Below are positions 46,846-55,001 of a DNA stretch of 64,000 nt, piece by piece. Under the pieces are notes generated by a model. It saw nothing but the letters and a program-made list of their open reading frames with translations, ran no database searches and had not been told where the DNA came from. Each line of letters opens with the position of its first letter. The first letter of the stretch is position 1. A program made the translations under genes and the position numbers. The stretch lies in assembly GCF_016775475.1 (NCBI RefSeq), contig NZ_JAEUXJ010000007.1:1-64000 (forward strand), in the 5' to 3' direction. Origin of the DNA: Belnapia mucosa (GTDB lineage: Bacteria; Pseudomonadota; Alphaproteobacteria; Acetobacterales; Acetobacteraceae).

Positions 46846-47753
46846 CGCCCACGCTCCGCCCAGAAATCGTAGAAATTGAACCAGTTGTAGGGATGACGGC
46901 GGCAGAGTGCCTCCAGCCGCGCGGCATAGCGGCGGACCCGGTCCGCCACCGCCGCCTCGCGCCCGGCGCGACCAGGCGGCGGTGGGTCGGCGAAGGGCTC
47001 GAACCGGACCTCGTAATGCCGCGGCCCGCGCCAGATGCCGAAGGCCAGCATCACCGGCGCGCCGAGCACGAGCGCCAGCAGATGCGGCCCGGTCGGCAGC
47101 GGCGCCTCCGCCCCGAGGAAGGGCAGGGGCAGCATCCGCTCCCCGCGCGGGGCGCGGTCGGCGAGCAGCCCGACCAGCCCGCCGCGCTCCAGCACCTCCC
47201 GCGCCTGCAGCATGGATTCCGTGGTGCCGAGCGGGATGACCTGCGGCTGGCGGCGGCTGGCGCCCATCAGGCCGAAGACCGCCTTCAGCCGGGCGGCATT
47301 GGCTTCATGCATCATGACCGCGACCTCGACCGGGCTGCCGGCATCGGCGACCGCGCGCAGCGCCTCGAAGCTGCCGAAATGGGCGCCGAGGAGGAGGCAG
47401 CCGCGACCCTCGGCGATGCGGGCCTTGAGCGCGTCGAGCCCCTGCACCTCGATCCGGTACTGGCCGGTGCGGCCGGCCATGAGGAAGGCGCGGTCGAGGA
47501 TGGTGGAGGCGAAGGCGAAATAGAGCCGGAACAGGTCCCGCAGCCCCGCCCGCCGCCCCAGCGCCCGGCCGAGATAGGCCCGCGCCACCCGCCGCTGCCG
47601 GGGCGAGAAGGCCAGGAAATAGCCGGCGATGGGAAACAGCAGCAGGTGCCCCGGCCACCAGCCGACATTATGGACCAGCCAGACCATGAAGCGGGCGAGC
47701 AGCACGCTGCCCCGCTCCGGCGCATGCATCCATTCTAGGGCGCTGGGCTGCAT
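46842..47753 (-). CDS. LpxL/HtrB-like lysophospholipid acyltransferase
   Basis: 303 residues from the ATG at 47753, with a clear GGGGAG ribosome binding site 5 bases upstream. A membrane segment near residues 20-45 is followed by the LPLAT domain. GRGCLLLGAHFGSFEALRAV holds the HxxxE-like catalytic region (H...F-E) and GLVGLLADRAPRGE the second block; the C-terminus ends HPYNWFNFYDFWAE. It probably acylates the polyene headgroup or attaches it to a glycerolipid. It overlaps the dehydratase by 19 bases. Confidence 0.88.
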   Translation of the reverse strand: MQPSALEWMHAPERGSVLLARFMVWLVHNVGWWPGHLLLFPIAGYFLAFSPRQRRVARAYLGRALGRRAGLRDLFRLYFAFASTILDRAFLMAGRTGQYRIEVQGLDALKARIAEGRGCLLLGAHFGSFEALRAVADAGSPVEVAVMMHEANAARLKAVFGLMGASRRQPQVIPLGTTESMLQAREVLERGGLVGLLADRAPRGERMLPLPFLGAEAPLPTGPHLLALVLGAPVMLAFGIWRGPRHYEVRFEPFADPPPPGRAGREAAVADRVRRYAARLEALCRRHPYNWFNFYDFWAERGR

Positions 47754-48025
47754 GCCAGCTCCCCCGACAGGACGGTGACGTCGCGGCAGGTGCAGGTGAA
47801 GCCGATCCGGCCGCCCGCGCGCGGCGAGAGCGCGATCTCCACCGCATCGCCGGGCAGGACGGGGGCGGTGAATTTGGCCCGCAGCAGATGCGCCTGGCCG
47901 AGCCCCGCCGCCTGCAATACCGCATCCAGCAGCACCACGCCGGGCAGGATCGGCCGGCCGGGGAAATGCCCCGGCAGGGCCGGGTGCTCGGGCGGCACCA
48001 GGAACCGGGTGGTGGTGGTGCTCAA
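47735..48025 (-). CDS. 3-hydroxyacyl-ACP dehydratase (ApeI/FabZ-like)
   Basis: 96 residues, a very compact hot-dog domain. HPALPGHFPGRPILPGVVLLD (14-34) is the FabA/FabZ active-site helix, with H20 as catalytic His. It is shorter than FabZ (about 140), as is usual for ApeI-type dehydratases. With the ApeP-like protein at 41589-42008 it probably forms the two-subunit dehydratase of the pathway. The start overlaps the AMP-ligase stop by 4 bases. Confidence 0.87.
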   Translation of the reverse strand: MSTTTTRFLVPPEHPALPGHFPGRPILPGVVLLDAVLQAAGLGQAHLLRAKFTAPVLPGDAVEIALSPRAGGRIGFTCTCRDVTVLSGELACSPAP

Positions 48026-49335
48026 GGCGTTGCCATGGCCCGCAGCGCGGCGCGGGTGAGCTTGCCCAGCCGGTCGCGCGGCAGCGCCTCCACCAGCACC
48101 AGCGGGCGAGGCAGGAAGACCGGCTCCAGCCGCAGCCGCAGCGCCGCCAGGATATCCTCCGCGCTCCGCCCCGGCGCGACGACATAGGCGCTGAGTCGCG
48201 CCGCCGGGTTGCTTTCGATATCCTCGGGCGCGAGGAAGACGCCGTCCGCGACCCCCTCCACCTCGGCCAGCAACCGGTTGAGCTCGGCCAGCGAGGCGCG
48301 GCGGCCGCCGAGCTTCACCAGATCGGCCCGCCGGCCGAGCAGGCGGAAGCGCTCGCCCGCGGTCGGTTCGATCGCGTCTGCAAGGGGCACAGCGCCGAGG
48401 CCGGGGACCTCGACCTCCTCCACCCCCATGCGGATGCCGGGATAGGGCAGCCAGTCCGCCTCCCGCGCGGAGCGGCGGCTGGCCATGGAGCCGGCCTCGC
48501 TGGCGCCGTAGATCTCCAGCATCGGCACCGCCCAGTCCCGCTCCACCGCCTCGGCCAGGTTGGGCGCCAGCGGTGCGGTGGCGGAGATGACGCCGGCCAG
48601 CGGCACAGGCCGCCGCCCCTCCGCCAGCAGGGCGCGGAGATGCAGCGGCGTCGTCACCAGCCAGCGGCGCGGCGGCAGGGCGGCCAGTGCGTCCAGCACA
48701 TCGGACGGGAAGAAGCTTTCCCCGGCATGGCAGGCGACGTCGGCCTGGAGCGGCAGCATGATCGTCGTCTCGAAGCCATACATGTGCTGCGGCGGGACGG
48801 TGGCGAGAATGCTGGAGGGCGGGCCGTCGCCATGGCGCAGCGTGAAGCGCTCCGCCGCCGCCCGCGCCGCGGCGACGAGCGCGCCCCAGGGCTTCCGATG
48901 CGCGGTCGGCTGGCCGGTGGAGCCGGAGGTGAAGGCGATGGCGGCGATGCGGTCGGCGGGCAGGAGGGGCGGCGCGATATGGCCCGCGGCCGCCTCGACC
49001 TCGCCCACCCGGATGACAGGCAGGCTTGTCGCCACCGGCGCATCGGCCAGCAGATAGGTCCCCGGATACTGCCCGGCCAAAGCCTGCAAGCGGTGCGCCG
49101 AGGCATCGGCATTCAGCAGCGTCGGATGACCGCGCAGCAGCGCCGCAACGAAGCCGAGCAGCATGCGGTAGCGGTCGGTGCAGAGATTGACCGCATGGCC
49201 CGCCGCCGGCAGTTGCGCGGCGAGGGTGGTGGCCTCGGCCAGCAGGCGCCCGACCGTGACGAGGCCGCCGGCGCGATGGCAGATCACCTCCTCCGCGGCA
49301 CGGCCGATGAGCGGCAGGCCGGGTTCAGGCGGCAT
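48022..49335 (-). CDS. AMP-dependent acyl/aryl-ACP ligase (ApeH-like)
   Basis: 437 residues, shorter than standard acyl-CoA synthetases. The ATP loop TSGSTGQPTAHRK (136-148), EIYGASEAGS and the C-terminal RDRLGKLTRAAL with the acylation lysine are intact. In aryl-polyene synthesis such a ligase activates the aromatic acid starter (cinnamate or 4-hydroxybenzoate type) and loads it on the ACP. The gene is followed by the dehydratase (4-base overlap) and preceded by the COG4648-type gene (11-base overlap). Confidence 0.9.
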   Translation of the reverse strand: MPPEPGLPLIGRAAEEVICHRAGGLVTVGRLLAEATTLAAQLPAAGHAVNLCTDRYRMLLGFVAALLRGHPTLLNADASAHRLQALAGQYPGTYLLADAPVATSLPVIRVGEVEAAAGHIAPPLLPADRIAAIAFTSGSTGQPTAHRKPWGALVAAARAAAERFTLRHGDGPPSSILATVPPQHMYGFETTIMLPLQADVACHAGESFFPSDVLDALAALPPRRWLVTTPLHLRALLAEGRRPVPLAGVISATAPLAPNLAEAVERDWAVPMLEIYGASEAGSMASRRSAREADWLPYPGIRMGVEEVEVPGLGAVPLADAIEPTAGERFRLLGRRADLVKLGGRRASLAELNRLLAEVEGVADGVFLAPEDIESNPAARLSAYVVAPGRSAEDILAALRLRLEPVFLPRPLVLVEALPRDRLGKLTRAALRAMATP

Positions 49336-49780
49336 GCCGCCTCACGCCATGCGCCAGGCAGATCGCGCGCAGCGTCCGCAGCGGCGTCGCCGGGCCATGT
49401 TCCGGGAAGCGGCGGTTGCGCAGTGCATGCTCGCCGAGGAAGAAGGCGAAGCAGACGGGCGGCTCGGCCAGCGCCAGCACCAGGGTGCCATGGCCGGTGA
49501 GCGCAAGGCCGGCATGGGCCAGGGCGAAGCTGCCCAGCAGCAGCGCCCAGGCCTCGGTCAGGTGGCGGGTGTAGCGCGGCACCGGCACGCCCGCGCCGTC
49601 GAAGCGGCTGTAGCGGGAGATCAGCGGCTCCCGCCCCGGCAGCAGGGTCAGGCCGAAGCGCAGCGCCGCGGCGCCATTGCCGACCACGCCCAGCAGGGCC
49701 GGGCCGAACAGGGCGCTGGCGGCGAAGCTGGCGGCGGCAAGGATCAGCAGCCCGGCGGCCAGGCGGCGTCCGCTCGGCAT
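49325..49780 (-). CDS. COG4648-type inner-membrane protein of aryl-polyene loci
   Basis: 151 residues with three or four hydrophobic segments (about 5-25, 31-48, 75-110). FGLTLLPGREPLISRYSRFDGAGVPVPRYTRHLTEAWALL is the conserved block (split here by no gap). This family is found almost only in aryl-polyene and related polyketide loci, where the function is unknown. It lies 4 bases downstream of the ACP gene and overlaps the ligase. Confidence 0.85.
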   Translation of the reverse strand: MPSGRRLAAGLLILAAASFAASALFGPALLGVVGNGAAALRFGLTLLPGREPLISRYSRFDGAGVPVPRYTRHLTEAWALLLGSFALAHAGLALTGHGTLVLALAEPPVCFAFFLGEHALRNRRFPEHGPATPLRTLRAICLAHGVRRHAA

Positions 49781-49784
49781 CGGC

Positions 49785-50090
49785 TCACCGCGCCCGGTTC
49801 TTTTCGATATGCGCGGTGAGGCTGCGGAGCGAGGCGAAGATGCGGTGATTGCGTTCGTCGTCCGAACGCAGCTTCACGTTGTACGCCTTGGAGATGGCCA
49901 ACGCCATTTCCAGCGCGTCGATGGAATCGAGGCCCAGACCTTCGTTGAACAGCGGCGCCTCGGGCTCGATCTCCTCCGGCGCGACCTCGAGCGAGAGGGC
50001 GGAGACGATCAGCCGCGCCACCTCCAGCTCCTCGGGGAGCAAGCGCGTGGCCGGCAGTTCGGTGGTGGGCGTCATGGGGCCGGCAGACAT
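49785..50090 (-). CDS. Acyl carrier protein
   Basis: 101 residues from the ATG at 50090 (a GAGGA lies 12 bases upstream); the ATG at 50075 is also possible. The ACP helix II motif GLGLDSIDALEM has the phosphopantetheine serine S56. The protein is acidic in helix I and II and more basic near its C-terminus (SLRSLTAHIEKNRAR). It carries the growing polyene. Enterobacterial ape loci have two ACP genes; only this one is found in the window. Confidence 0.92.
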   Translation of the reverse strand: MSAGPMTPTTELPATRLLPEELEVARLIVSALSLEVAPEEIEPEAPLFNEGLGLDSIDALEMALAISKAYNVKLRSDDERNHRIFASLRSLTAHIEKNRAR

Positions 50091-50136
50091 TGGGCCGTGT
50101 TGTCCTCGGGCACGTTCATTGCAAGGCTGGCGCTGC

Positions 50137-50196
50137 AAGGGTTGGTTACCCTTCATGCCTCGATATCAGAGGCTTGGCTTCCGTGGCAAGGAAGCC
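50137..50196. terminator. Three consecutive small hairpins between mipA-like gene and ACP gene
   Basis: AAGGGT-TGGTT-ACCCTT (50137-50153), GCCTC-GATATCA-GAGGC (50157-50173) and GGCTTCC-GTGGCAA-GGAAGCC (50176-50196) lie in tandem. They fill the 122-base gap between the MipA/OmpV-like gene stop and the ACP start on the minus strand. They may end the upstream transcript or act as an attenuator or mRNA stabiliser for the biosynthetic core. Confidence 0.45.
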
Positions 50197-50212
50197 GGCG
50201 ACACAGTCTGCA

Positions 50213-51058
50213 TCAATCGAAGGCTTCGGCGGTGGAGGCCGTCATCGCCGCCGAACGATAGAGCGCGAAGGAGACGCCGCCGACCAGGCTGGCATTGAAC
50301 TCCGACTTGAAGAGCGGGCTGCCGGCATTCGTCGCGCCGGAGAAATTCTCGAGCCTGCCGCCGGCCGTGAGCGAGAGCCGCTCGGTCACCGGAACCCGGT
50401 AGGAGAACTGCATCCGCAAGCCGAGATAGCCACCGCTCGCGTCATAGGCGGGGCGGCCGGGGCGGGCATACTGGCCCTCGACGCGGTAGAAGTAGTCCAT
50501 CAGCCGGCCGCTGGCGAAGACCGGGCCGATGCCGATCCGCGCCCGTGCGCCGGGCCGCAGCAGGTCGCCCCGCTCATAGGCGACCTCCGGCGCGACGACG
50601 AAGCCGCGGAACCGGACCGAGGAGAAATCGGTCGAGAAGACCCCGCGCAGCGGCGCCTCCAGCGTGACGCGCGACCGGCGGGCGGGGTCCTGCCAGGCGA
50701 CCCAGCGGAGCGAGGGGCCGATCTCACCCAAATAATCGAGATTGGGCATGCCCTCCCGCGCCCGGTTGTCGCGGGAATGGATGCCGAGCGCGCCGTTGAA
50801 ATTCAGCGTCAGCTCCAGGTCGCGGTTGCGATAGACCCGGCCGCGCACGCCGCGATCGTCGCTCCGCAGCAGCTCCCCGCGATAGATCACCCAGGGCAGG
50901 ACGAGGCCCCGCACATGCGACTGCCCCGCCGCCGGATAATCCGGCAGCAGCGCCGCGCCGCCGAAGACGCCCATTTCCAGCAAGGGCCGCTGCTGCGTCC
51001 CCGGCTGCGCCGCCGCCGCAGCCGGGAGCATGAGGGGGAGGAGAAGGAGCCGCTTCAT
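50213..51058 (-). CDS. MipA/OmpV family outer-membrane protein
   Basis: 281 residues with a signal peptide (LLLLPLMLPAAAAAQ). Beta-rich sequence with alternating hydrophobic residues; GVFGGAALLPDYPAAGQSHV, RGLVLPWVIYRGELLRSDDRGVRGR and a C-terminal barrel strand ending FALYRSA fit the OmpV/MipA family, small barrels or scaffolding proteins. A 4-base overlap links it to the upstream methyltransferase. Its inclusion here suggests an outer-membrane role in lipid export, but the family occurs in many contexts. Confidence 0.87.
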   Translation of the reverse strand: MKRLLLLPLMLPAAAAAQPGTQQRPLLEMGVFGGAALLPDYPAAGQSHVRGLVLPWVIYRGELLRSDDRGVRGRVYRNRDLELTLNFNGALGIHSRDNRAREGMPNLDYLGEIGPSLRWVAWQDPARRSRVTLEAPLRGVFSTDFSSVRFRGFVVAPEVAYERGDLLRPGARARIGIGPVFASGRLMDYFYRVEGQYARPGRPAYDASGGYLGLRMQFSYRVPVTERLSLTAGGRLENFSGATNAGSPLFKSEFNASLVGGVSFALYRSAAMTASTAEAFD

Positions 51059-51699
51059 ATCCGTTCCGCCACCAGCAGCATGTTGGGCAGCGGCAGCCCG
51101 CCCCAGCAGGGGGCGATGGAGATCGTGAAGCCCGCCGCCTCGAAGGGTGCCGCCAGCCGGGCCAGGGGTAGCGGCGCGATGGCGTTGCGGTCGCGCCGCA
51201 CCGCCCGGCCGGCCCGCTCCATCGCCAGGCCGATGGCGCTACGCCAGCCCTGGTCGGGGTCGAAGGCGCGGATCACGACCCGCTGCCGGGCCCGGGCGGC
51301 GAGCTCCGCCAGCAGCCGCGCCTGGGCCGGGGGCGGGAGCTGGTAGAGCACATCGATGACGAGGGCGGTGTCGCAATCCGGCACCTCCGCCGCGGCGAGG
51401 TCGGCCGCCCAGAATTCCGCCGGCAGGCCGACGGCGGCGGCGCGCGCCTCGGCCAGCTTGGCGGCATCGCGGTCGAGCCCGGTGAGCCGCGTCGCCAGCC
51501 CCGCCGCGAGCAGAGCGAGGCCGAGCTGGCCGCGGCCGCAGCCGATATCGGCGACATGGCCGAAAGGCCGCGCCTCCGCCAGGGCGAGCACCGCCGCGGT
51601 GGCCGGGTCGCCGCGCAGCTTGCCGCCGACATAGCCGCGGGCGAAGCGCGAGGCGCCGGCATAGCGGCCGGCCACCTCCTCGACCAAGGCTGCCCTCAT
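51055..51699 (-). CDS. Class I SAM-dependent methyltransferase
   Basis: 214 residues. The SAM loop is VADIGCGRGQLGLALL (motif I), then TGLDRDAAKL for the ribose-binding acid, and DCDTALVIDVLYQLP as motif IV. The remainder is typical of small-molecule O- or C-methyltransferases. Aryl-polyene loci usually contain such a gene, which methylates the aryl headgroup. It overlaps both neighbours by 4 bases (ATGA), so it belongs to the same transcript. Confidence 0.88.
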   Translation of the reverse strand: MRAALVEEVAGRYAGASRFARGYVGGKLRGDPATAAVLALAEARPFGHVADIGCGRGQLGLALLAAGLATRLTGLDRDAAKLAEARAAAVGLPAEFWAADLAAAEVPDCDTALVIDVLYQLPPPAQARLLAELAARARQRVVIRAFDPDQGWRSAIGLAMERAGRAVRRDRNAIAPLPLARLAAPFEAAGFTISIAPCWGGLPLPNMLLVAERI

Positions 51700-52442
51700 T
51701 TGGGGCGCCGCGCGCTATAGGCGCGGAACAGGCCGAGCTGGACCTCGCAGCCCACCGCCTCGAACCCCGCCGCGGCCAGGGCACCGGTGATCGCCGCCGG
51801 CGGGACGCAGGCTTCGATCGTGTCCCAGTAATAGTGCATCATCCGCTCCGCCCGCTCGCCGCCGAGCAGCCGGCTCAGCCCCGGCACCAGCCGGCCGAGA
51901 TAGAGCCGCGCCGCGGCATGGGCGAGGCGCCCCTCCGGCCGGGCGATTTCCAGCAGCAGCAGCCCGCCGCCCGGGCGCAGCACCCGGCGGTATTCCTGGA
52001 AAGCCAGCAGCAGGTCCGGCACATGGCGCAGGGCATAGCCCATGCTGAGCATGTCGAAGCTGGCATCGGCCACCGGCAGCGCCTCGGCCCGGCCGCGGAT
52101 CAGCGGGATGCCGAGTCGCCGCCGCGCCTCGGCCAGCATGCCCTCGCTGAGGTCGAGGCCGGTCACCGCCTCCCGCCGGCCGAGAATCCGCACTGCCTCC
52201 CGGGCGACGAGGCCGGTGCCGACCGCGACATCCAGCAGGCGCTGCCCCGGCCGCAGCCCGGCCCGGCGCAGCGCCTGCCGCCGGTACCAGGCGCCGGAGC
52301 CGAAGGAGAAGGCGGTGTTGATCCGGTCATAGGATCCGGCCGCGCCGTCGAAGAGCGACTGGACGAAGCCATCCCGCTCCTGCGGGGTCTGATAATATCC
52401 CGTTAAGGTTGGATGCGGTGCCGGATCGCCGCCTCCCGCCAT
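51696..52442 (-). CDS. UbiE/COQ5-like SAM-dependent methyltransferase
   Basis: 248 residues from the ATG at 52442; longer starts at 52493 (ATG) or 52496 (GTG) are possible. FVQSLFDGAAGSYDRINTAFSFGSGAWYRRQAL matches the UbiE N-terminus. LLDVAVGTGLVAREAV is motif I, and FDMLSMGYALRHVPDLLLAFQEYRRVLRPGG the UbiE core. UbiE methylates ubiquinone/menaquinone precursors, but here the gene sits in the aryl-polyene operon, so a C-methylation in that pathway is also possible. A second ubiE copy elsewhere would settle it. Confidence 0.85.
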   Translation of the reverse strand: MAGGGDPAPHPTLTGYYQTPQERDGFVQSLFDGAAGSYDRINTAFSFGSGAWYRRQALRRAGLRPGQRLLDVAVGTGLVAREAVRILGRREAVTGLDLSEGMLAEARRRLGIPLIRGRAEALPVADASFDMLSMGYALRHVPDLLLAFQEYRRVLRPGGGLLLLEIARPEGRLAHAAARLYLGRLVPGLSRLLGGERAERMMHYYWDTIEACVPPAAITGALAAAGFEAVGCEVQLGLFRAYSARRPK

Positions 52443-52565
52443 GCTAGGTTCGGCCGCTGGCCGGATCGCAGTCCCATACCCCTGTTTCACCATCACGCCC
52501 CGGCCGGCTCCTGGACTTCAAGCATCGTCGCGGACTAGCCTAGCGGAACGGGGAGACATGGGAAG

Positions 52566-53354
52566 ATGCGGCCGACCAGCCTGCGGCAAGACGCGGAGGG
52601 TATCGCGCCCCTGGATTGGCTGGCGGCGTTGTATTACCCCGTTGCGTTCTACTTCTGCCTGACGCTCTTTGGCCTCAGTTGTCTATTCTGGAGCCTTCCC
52701 GCCTCCCTCCTGTACCGGCTTCTGCCGAAGCGGTCGGGCGAGGCGCTGGGCCAGTTCATGATCATGGCCGGCTTCCGCTGGTTCATCGGCGTGATGCGCC
52801 TGACCGGCGTGCTGCGGGTGGATTTCTCCGAGCTCGACCGGCTGTGGCACGAGAGGTCGATCGTGATCGCGCCGAACCATCCGACCATGCTGGATGCGGT
52901 CCTCGTCACCTCCCGCCTGCCGCGGGTCGTCTGCATCACCAAGGCGGCGCTCTGGGACAACCTGTTCTATGGCGGCAGCGTCCGCCTCGCGGCCTATATC
53001 CGCAACGATGCCCCGCTGCCGATGATCCGTCGTGCCGCCGGGGCAATCCGCGACGGCGCGCAGCTGCTGATCTTCCCGGAGGGCTCGCGCACCGCGGCGC
53101 CGCCGATCGACGCCTTCCATCGCAGCTTCGCGGTCATGGCGCGGGCCGCTGGCGCGCCGGTGCAGACCCTGCTGATCGAGGCGGACAGCCCCTATCTGCG
53201 CAAGGGCTGGCCGCTGTTCCGCCGACCGCAGCTGCCGCTGACCTATCGCATCCGGCTCGGCCGCCGCTTCGAGGTGGGCGAGGACCCGCAGGCCTTCGTC
53301 ACCGGGCTGGAGGCCTATTTCCGCGAGGAGCTGCCGAAGGACCGCCCCGCCTGA
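52566..53354 (+). CDS. 1-acylglycerol-3-phosphate acyltransferase-like protein
   Basis: 262 residues. A membrane segment (about 22-52) is followed by the PlsC-type domain with NHPTMLD (HxxxxD, near 104-110) and FPEGSR (near 168-173). Such acyltransferases in aryl-polyene loci join the polyene to a lipid or glycan. It is transcribed divergently from the UbiE-like gene across a 123-base gap, and the GT2 gene follows with a TGATG one-base overlap. Confidence 0.9.
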   Translation: MRPTSLRQDAEGIAPLDWLAALYYPVAFYFCLTLFGLSCLFWSLPASLLYRLLPKRSGEALGQFMIMAGFRWFIGVMRLTGVLRVDFSELDRLWHERSIVIAPNHPTMLDAVLVTSRLPRVVCITKAALWDNLFYGGSVRLAAYIRNDAPLPMIRRAAGAIRDGAQLLIFPEGSRTAAPPIDAFHRSFAVMARAAGAPVQTLLIEADSPYLRKGWPLFRRPQLPLTYRIRLGRRFEVGEDPQAFVTGLEAYFREELPKDRPA

Positions 53355-54127
53355 TGGCGGCGCCGACCCATCTCGTCCTGATCCCGAGCTACAATACCGG
53401 CCGGCAGGTGCTGGAGACGGTGCGGGCGGCGCGCGCCGCCTGGACCCCGGTCTGGGTCGTGGTCGATGGCAGCACGGATGGCACCGACGCGCTGCTGCGG
53501 GATGCGGCGGCGGAGGATCCGGGGCTCCGGGTGATCGTGCTGCCGCGCAATGCCGGCAAGGGCGCCGCCGTGCTGCACGGGCTGCGGGAGGCGGCGGGGC
53601 AGGGCTTCACCCATGCGTTGGTGATGGATGCCGATGGCCAGCATCCGGCCGACCGGATCGGCGCGATGATGGCGGCCTCCCAGGCGGCGCCGGAGGCGCT
53701 GGTGCTGGGCCTGCCCATCTTCGGGCCGGAGGCGCCGCGGGTCCGCGTCCAGGGGCGGCGACTCTCGAACGGGCTGGCGGGGCTGGAGACGCTGGGGGGC
53801 GGCATCGGCGACTGCCTCTTCGGCTTCCGTGTCTATCCGATCGGGCCGCTGATCGCGGTGATGGGGCGCCGCCCCTGGATGCGCCGCTTCGATTTCGACC
53901 CGGAGGCAGCGGTGCGGCTCTGCTGGCGCGGCCTGCCGGTGGTGAACCTGCCGGTGCCCTGCCGCTACCTGTCCAAGGAGGAGGGCGGCGTCTCACACTT
54001 CCATTACGGGCGGGACAACCTGCTGCTCACCTGGATGCATACGCGGCTGATCCTGGGGATGCTGCTGCGCCTGCCGGCGCTGCTGTGGCATCGGCGACGG
54101 GCGCCTCGTCCAGCGACGCCGCGCTGA
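53354..54127 (+). CDS. GT2-family glycosyltransferase
   Basis: 257 residues. VLIPSYNTGRQVLETV, VVVDGSTDGTD, DADGQHP (DxD region) and GGIGDCLFGFRVYP show a dolichol-phosphate-mannose-synthase-like GT2 fold. Genes of this type occur in aryl-polyene loci next to the acyltransferase. Its last 101 bases overlap antisense the 3' end of the convergent deacetylase gene, an unusually long overlap. Both reading frames look genuine through most of their length. Confidence 0.88.
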   Translation: MAAPTHLVLIPSYNTGRQVLETVRAARAAWTPVWVVVDGSTDGTDALLRDAAAEDPGLRVIVLPRNAGKGAAVLHGLREAAGQGFTHALVMDADGQHPADRIGAMMAASQAAPEALVLGLPIFGPEAPRVRVQGRRLSNGLAGLETLGGGIGDCLFGFRVYPIGPLIAVMGRRPWMRRFDFDPEAAVRLCWRGLPVVNLPVPCRYLSKEEGGVSHFHYGRDNLLLTWMHTRLILGMLLRLPALLWHRRRAPRPATPR

Positions 54128-54950
54128 GCCCGGCCGCGGCCAGCGCCGCCAGCAGCCGCGGCAGCAGGGCGAGCGCGACCGAGGGCTGACCCTGCCGCCG
54201 GCCGAGCCGGCCGTCATGCAGCAGCAGCACATCGCCGGGCGCCAGGCCGCGCAGCAGCCGGGCCAGCACCCGTTCCGGCCGGGAGGAGACGGTGTCGTAG
54301 CCGCGCCGCGTCCAGGAGACGAGGGAGAGGCTCGCGAGGGCCAGCACCGGGTCCAGCAGCGGGCTGCGCAGCCCGGCCGGCGGGCGGAACAGGCGCGGCG
54401 CCTGGCCGCAGGCATCGGCGATGGCGCGCTGCGCCGTCTCGATCTCGGCCAGCATGGCGCCGGGCCCCCAGGTGGCGAAGCCGAGCGGGTGGCGATGGGT
54501 GTGGTTCTCGATGCCATGGCCGCGCCGCAGCATCTCCCGCAGCAGCGGGCCCTGCCGCGCCGCCGCCTCGCCGAGGACGAAGAAGCTGGCCCGGGCGCCC
54601 GCCGCATCCAGCAGGTCGAGCACGCGCGGCGTCACCTCGGGGTCGGGCCCGTCATCGAAGGTCAGCGCCACGCGCGGCGGCGCCCCCGGCAGGCGGGTGA
54701 GGTTCGGCCCAAGCAGGCCGCAGCGCGGATGCATGCAGCCGGCGAGGCCGGCATGATTCGCCGCCAGCAGCCCCAGCACCTCCGGCCAGGCAGCGGGTTC
54801 GGCCGCGAGTGCGAGAAGGCCGCCGGCATGCAGGCCGAGCGAGGCGCGGACCACCGGGCTGGGCGACCAGGCGAGCAGGCTGCGCAGCCGGGCCGGGTCT
54901 CGGGGGGCAATGGTGTCGCGGTGGGGCGGCATCACCCGATGCTGTCCCAT
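54027..54950 (-). CDS. Polysaccharide deacetylase family protein
   Basis: 307 residues from the ATG at 54950 (or 54932). The NodB fold is shown by ALTFDDGPDPEVTP with D99-D100 and by ENHTHRHP with metal histidines H150 and H154; RLFRPPAGLRSPLLD is the third block. The N-terminal 60 residues are extra and not obviously a signal peptide. It may act on a glycan of the polyene lipid. It lies 51 bases downstream of mutL on the same strand. The last 33 residues fall in the overlap and are Ala/Gly-rich, so the real stop could be an earlier truncation in other strains. Confidence 0.88.
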   Translation of the reverse strand: MGQHRVMPPHRDTIAPRDPARLRSLLAWSPSPVVRASLGLHAGGLLALAAEPAAWPEVLGLLAANHAGLAGCMHPRCGLLGPNLTRLPGAPPRVALTFDDGPDPEVTPRVLDLLDAAGARASFFVLGEAAARQGPLLREMLRRGHGIENHTHRHPLGFATWGPGAMLAEIETAQRAIADACGQAPRLFRPPAGLRSPLLDPVLALASLSLVSWTRRGYDTVSSRPERVLARLLRGLAPGDVLLLHDGRLGRRQGQPSVALALLPRLLAALAAAGLSAASLDEAPVADATAAPAGAAASPGSAAYASR

Positions 54951-55001
54951 GGATGCCGTTCCCGCTCAAGCTTTCCGGTCGCCTAAGGTGGAACGAAAAT
55001 G

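Noticed and set aside
51696..52442. Calling this gene ubiE outright
   Set aside because: It has the UbiE core but lies in a secondary-metabolite operon; without knowing of another copy in the genome the symbol would be a guess.
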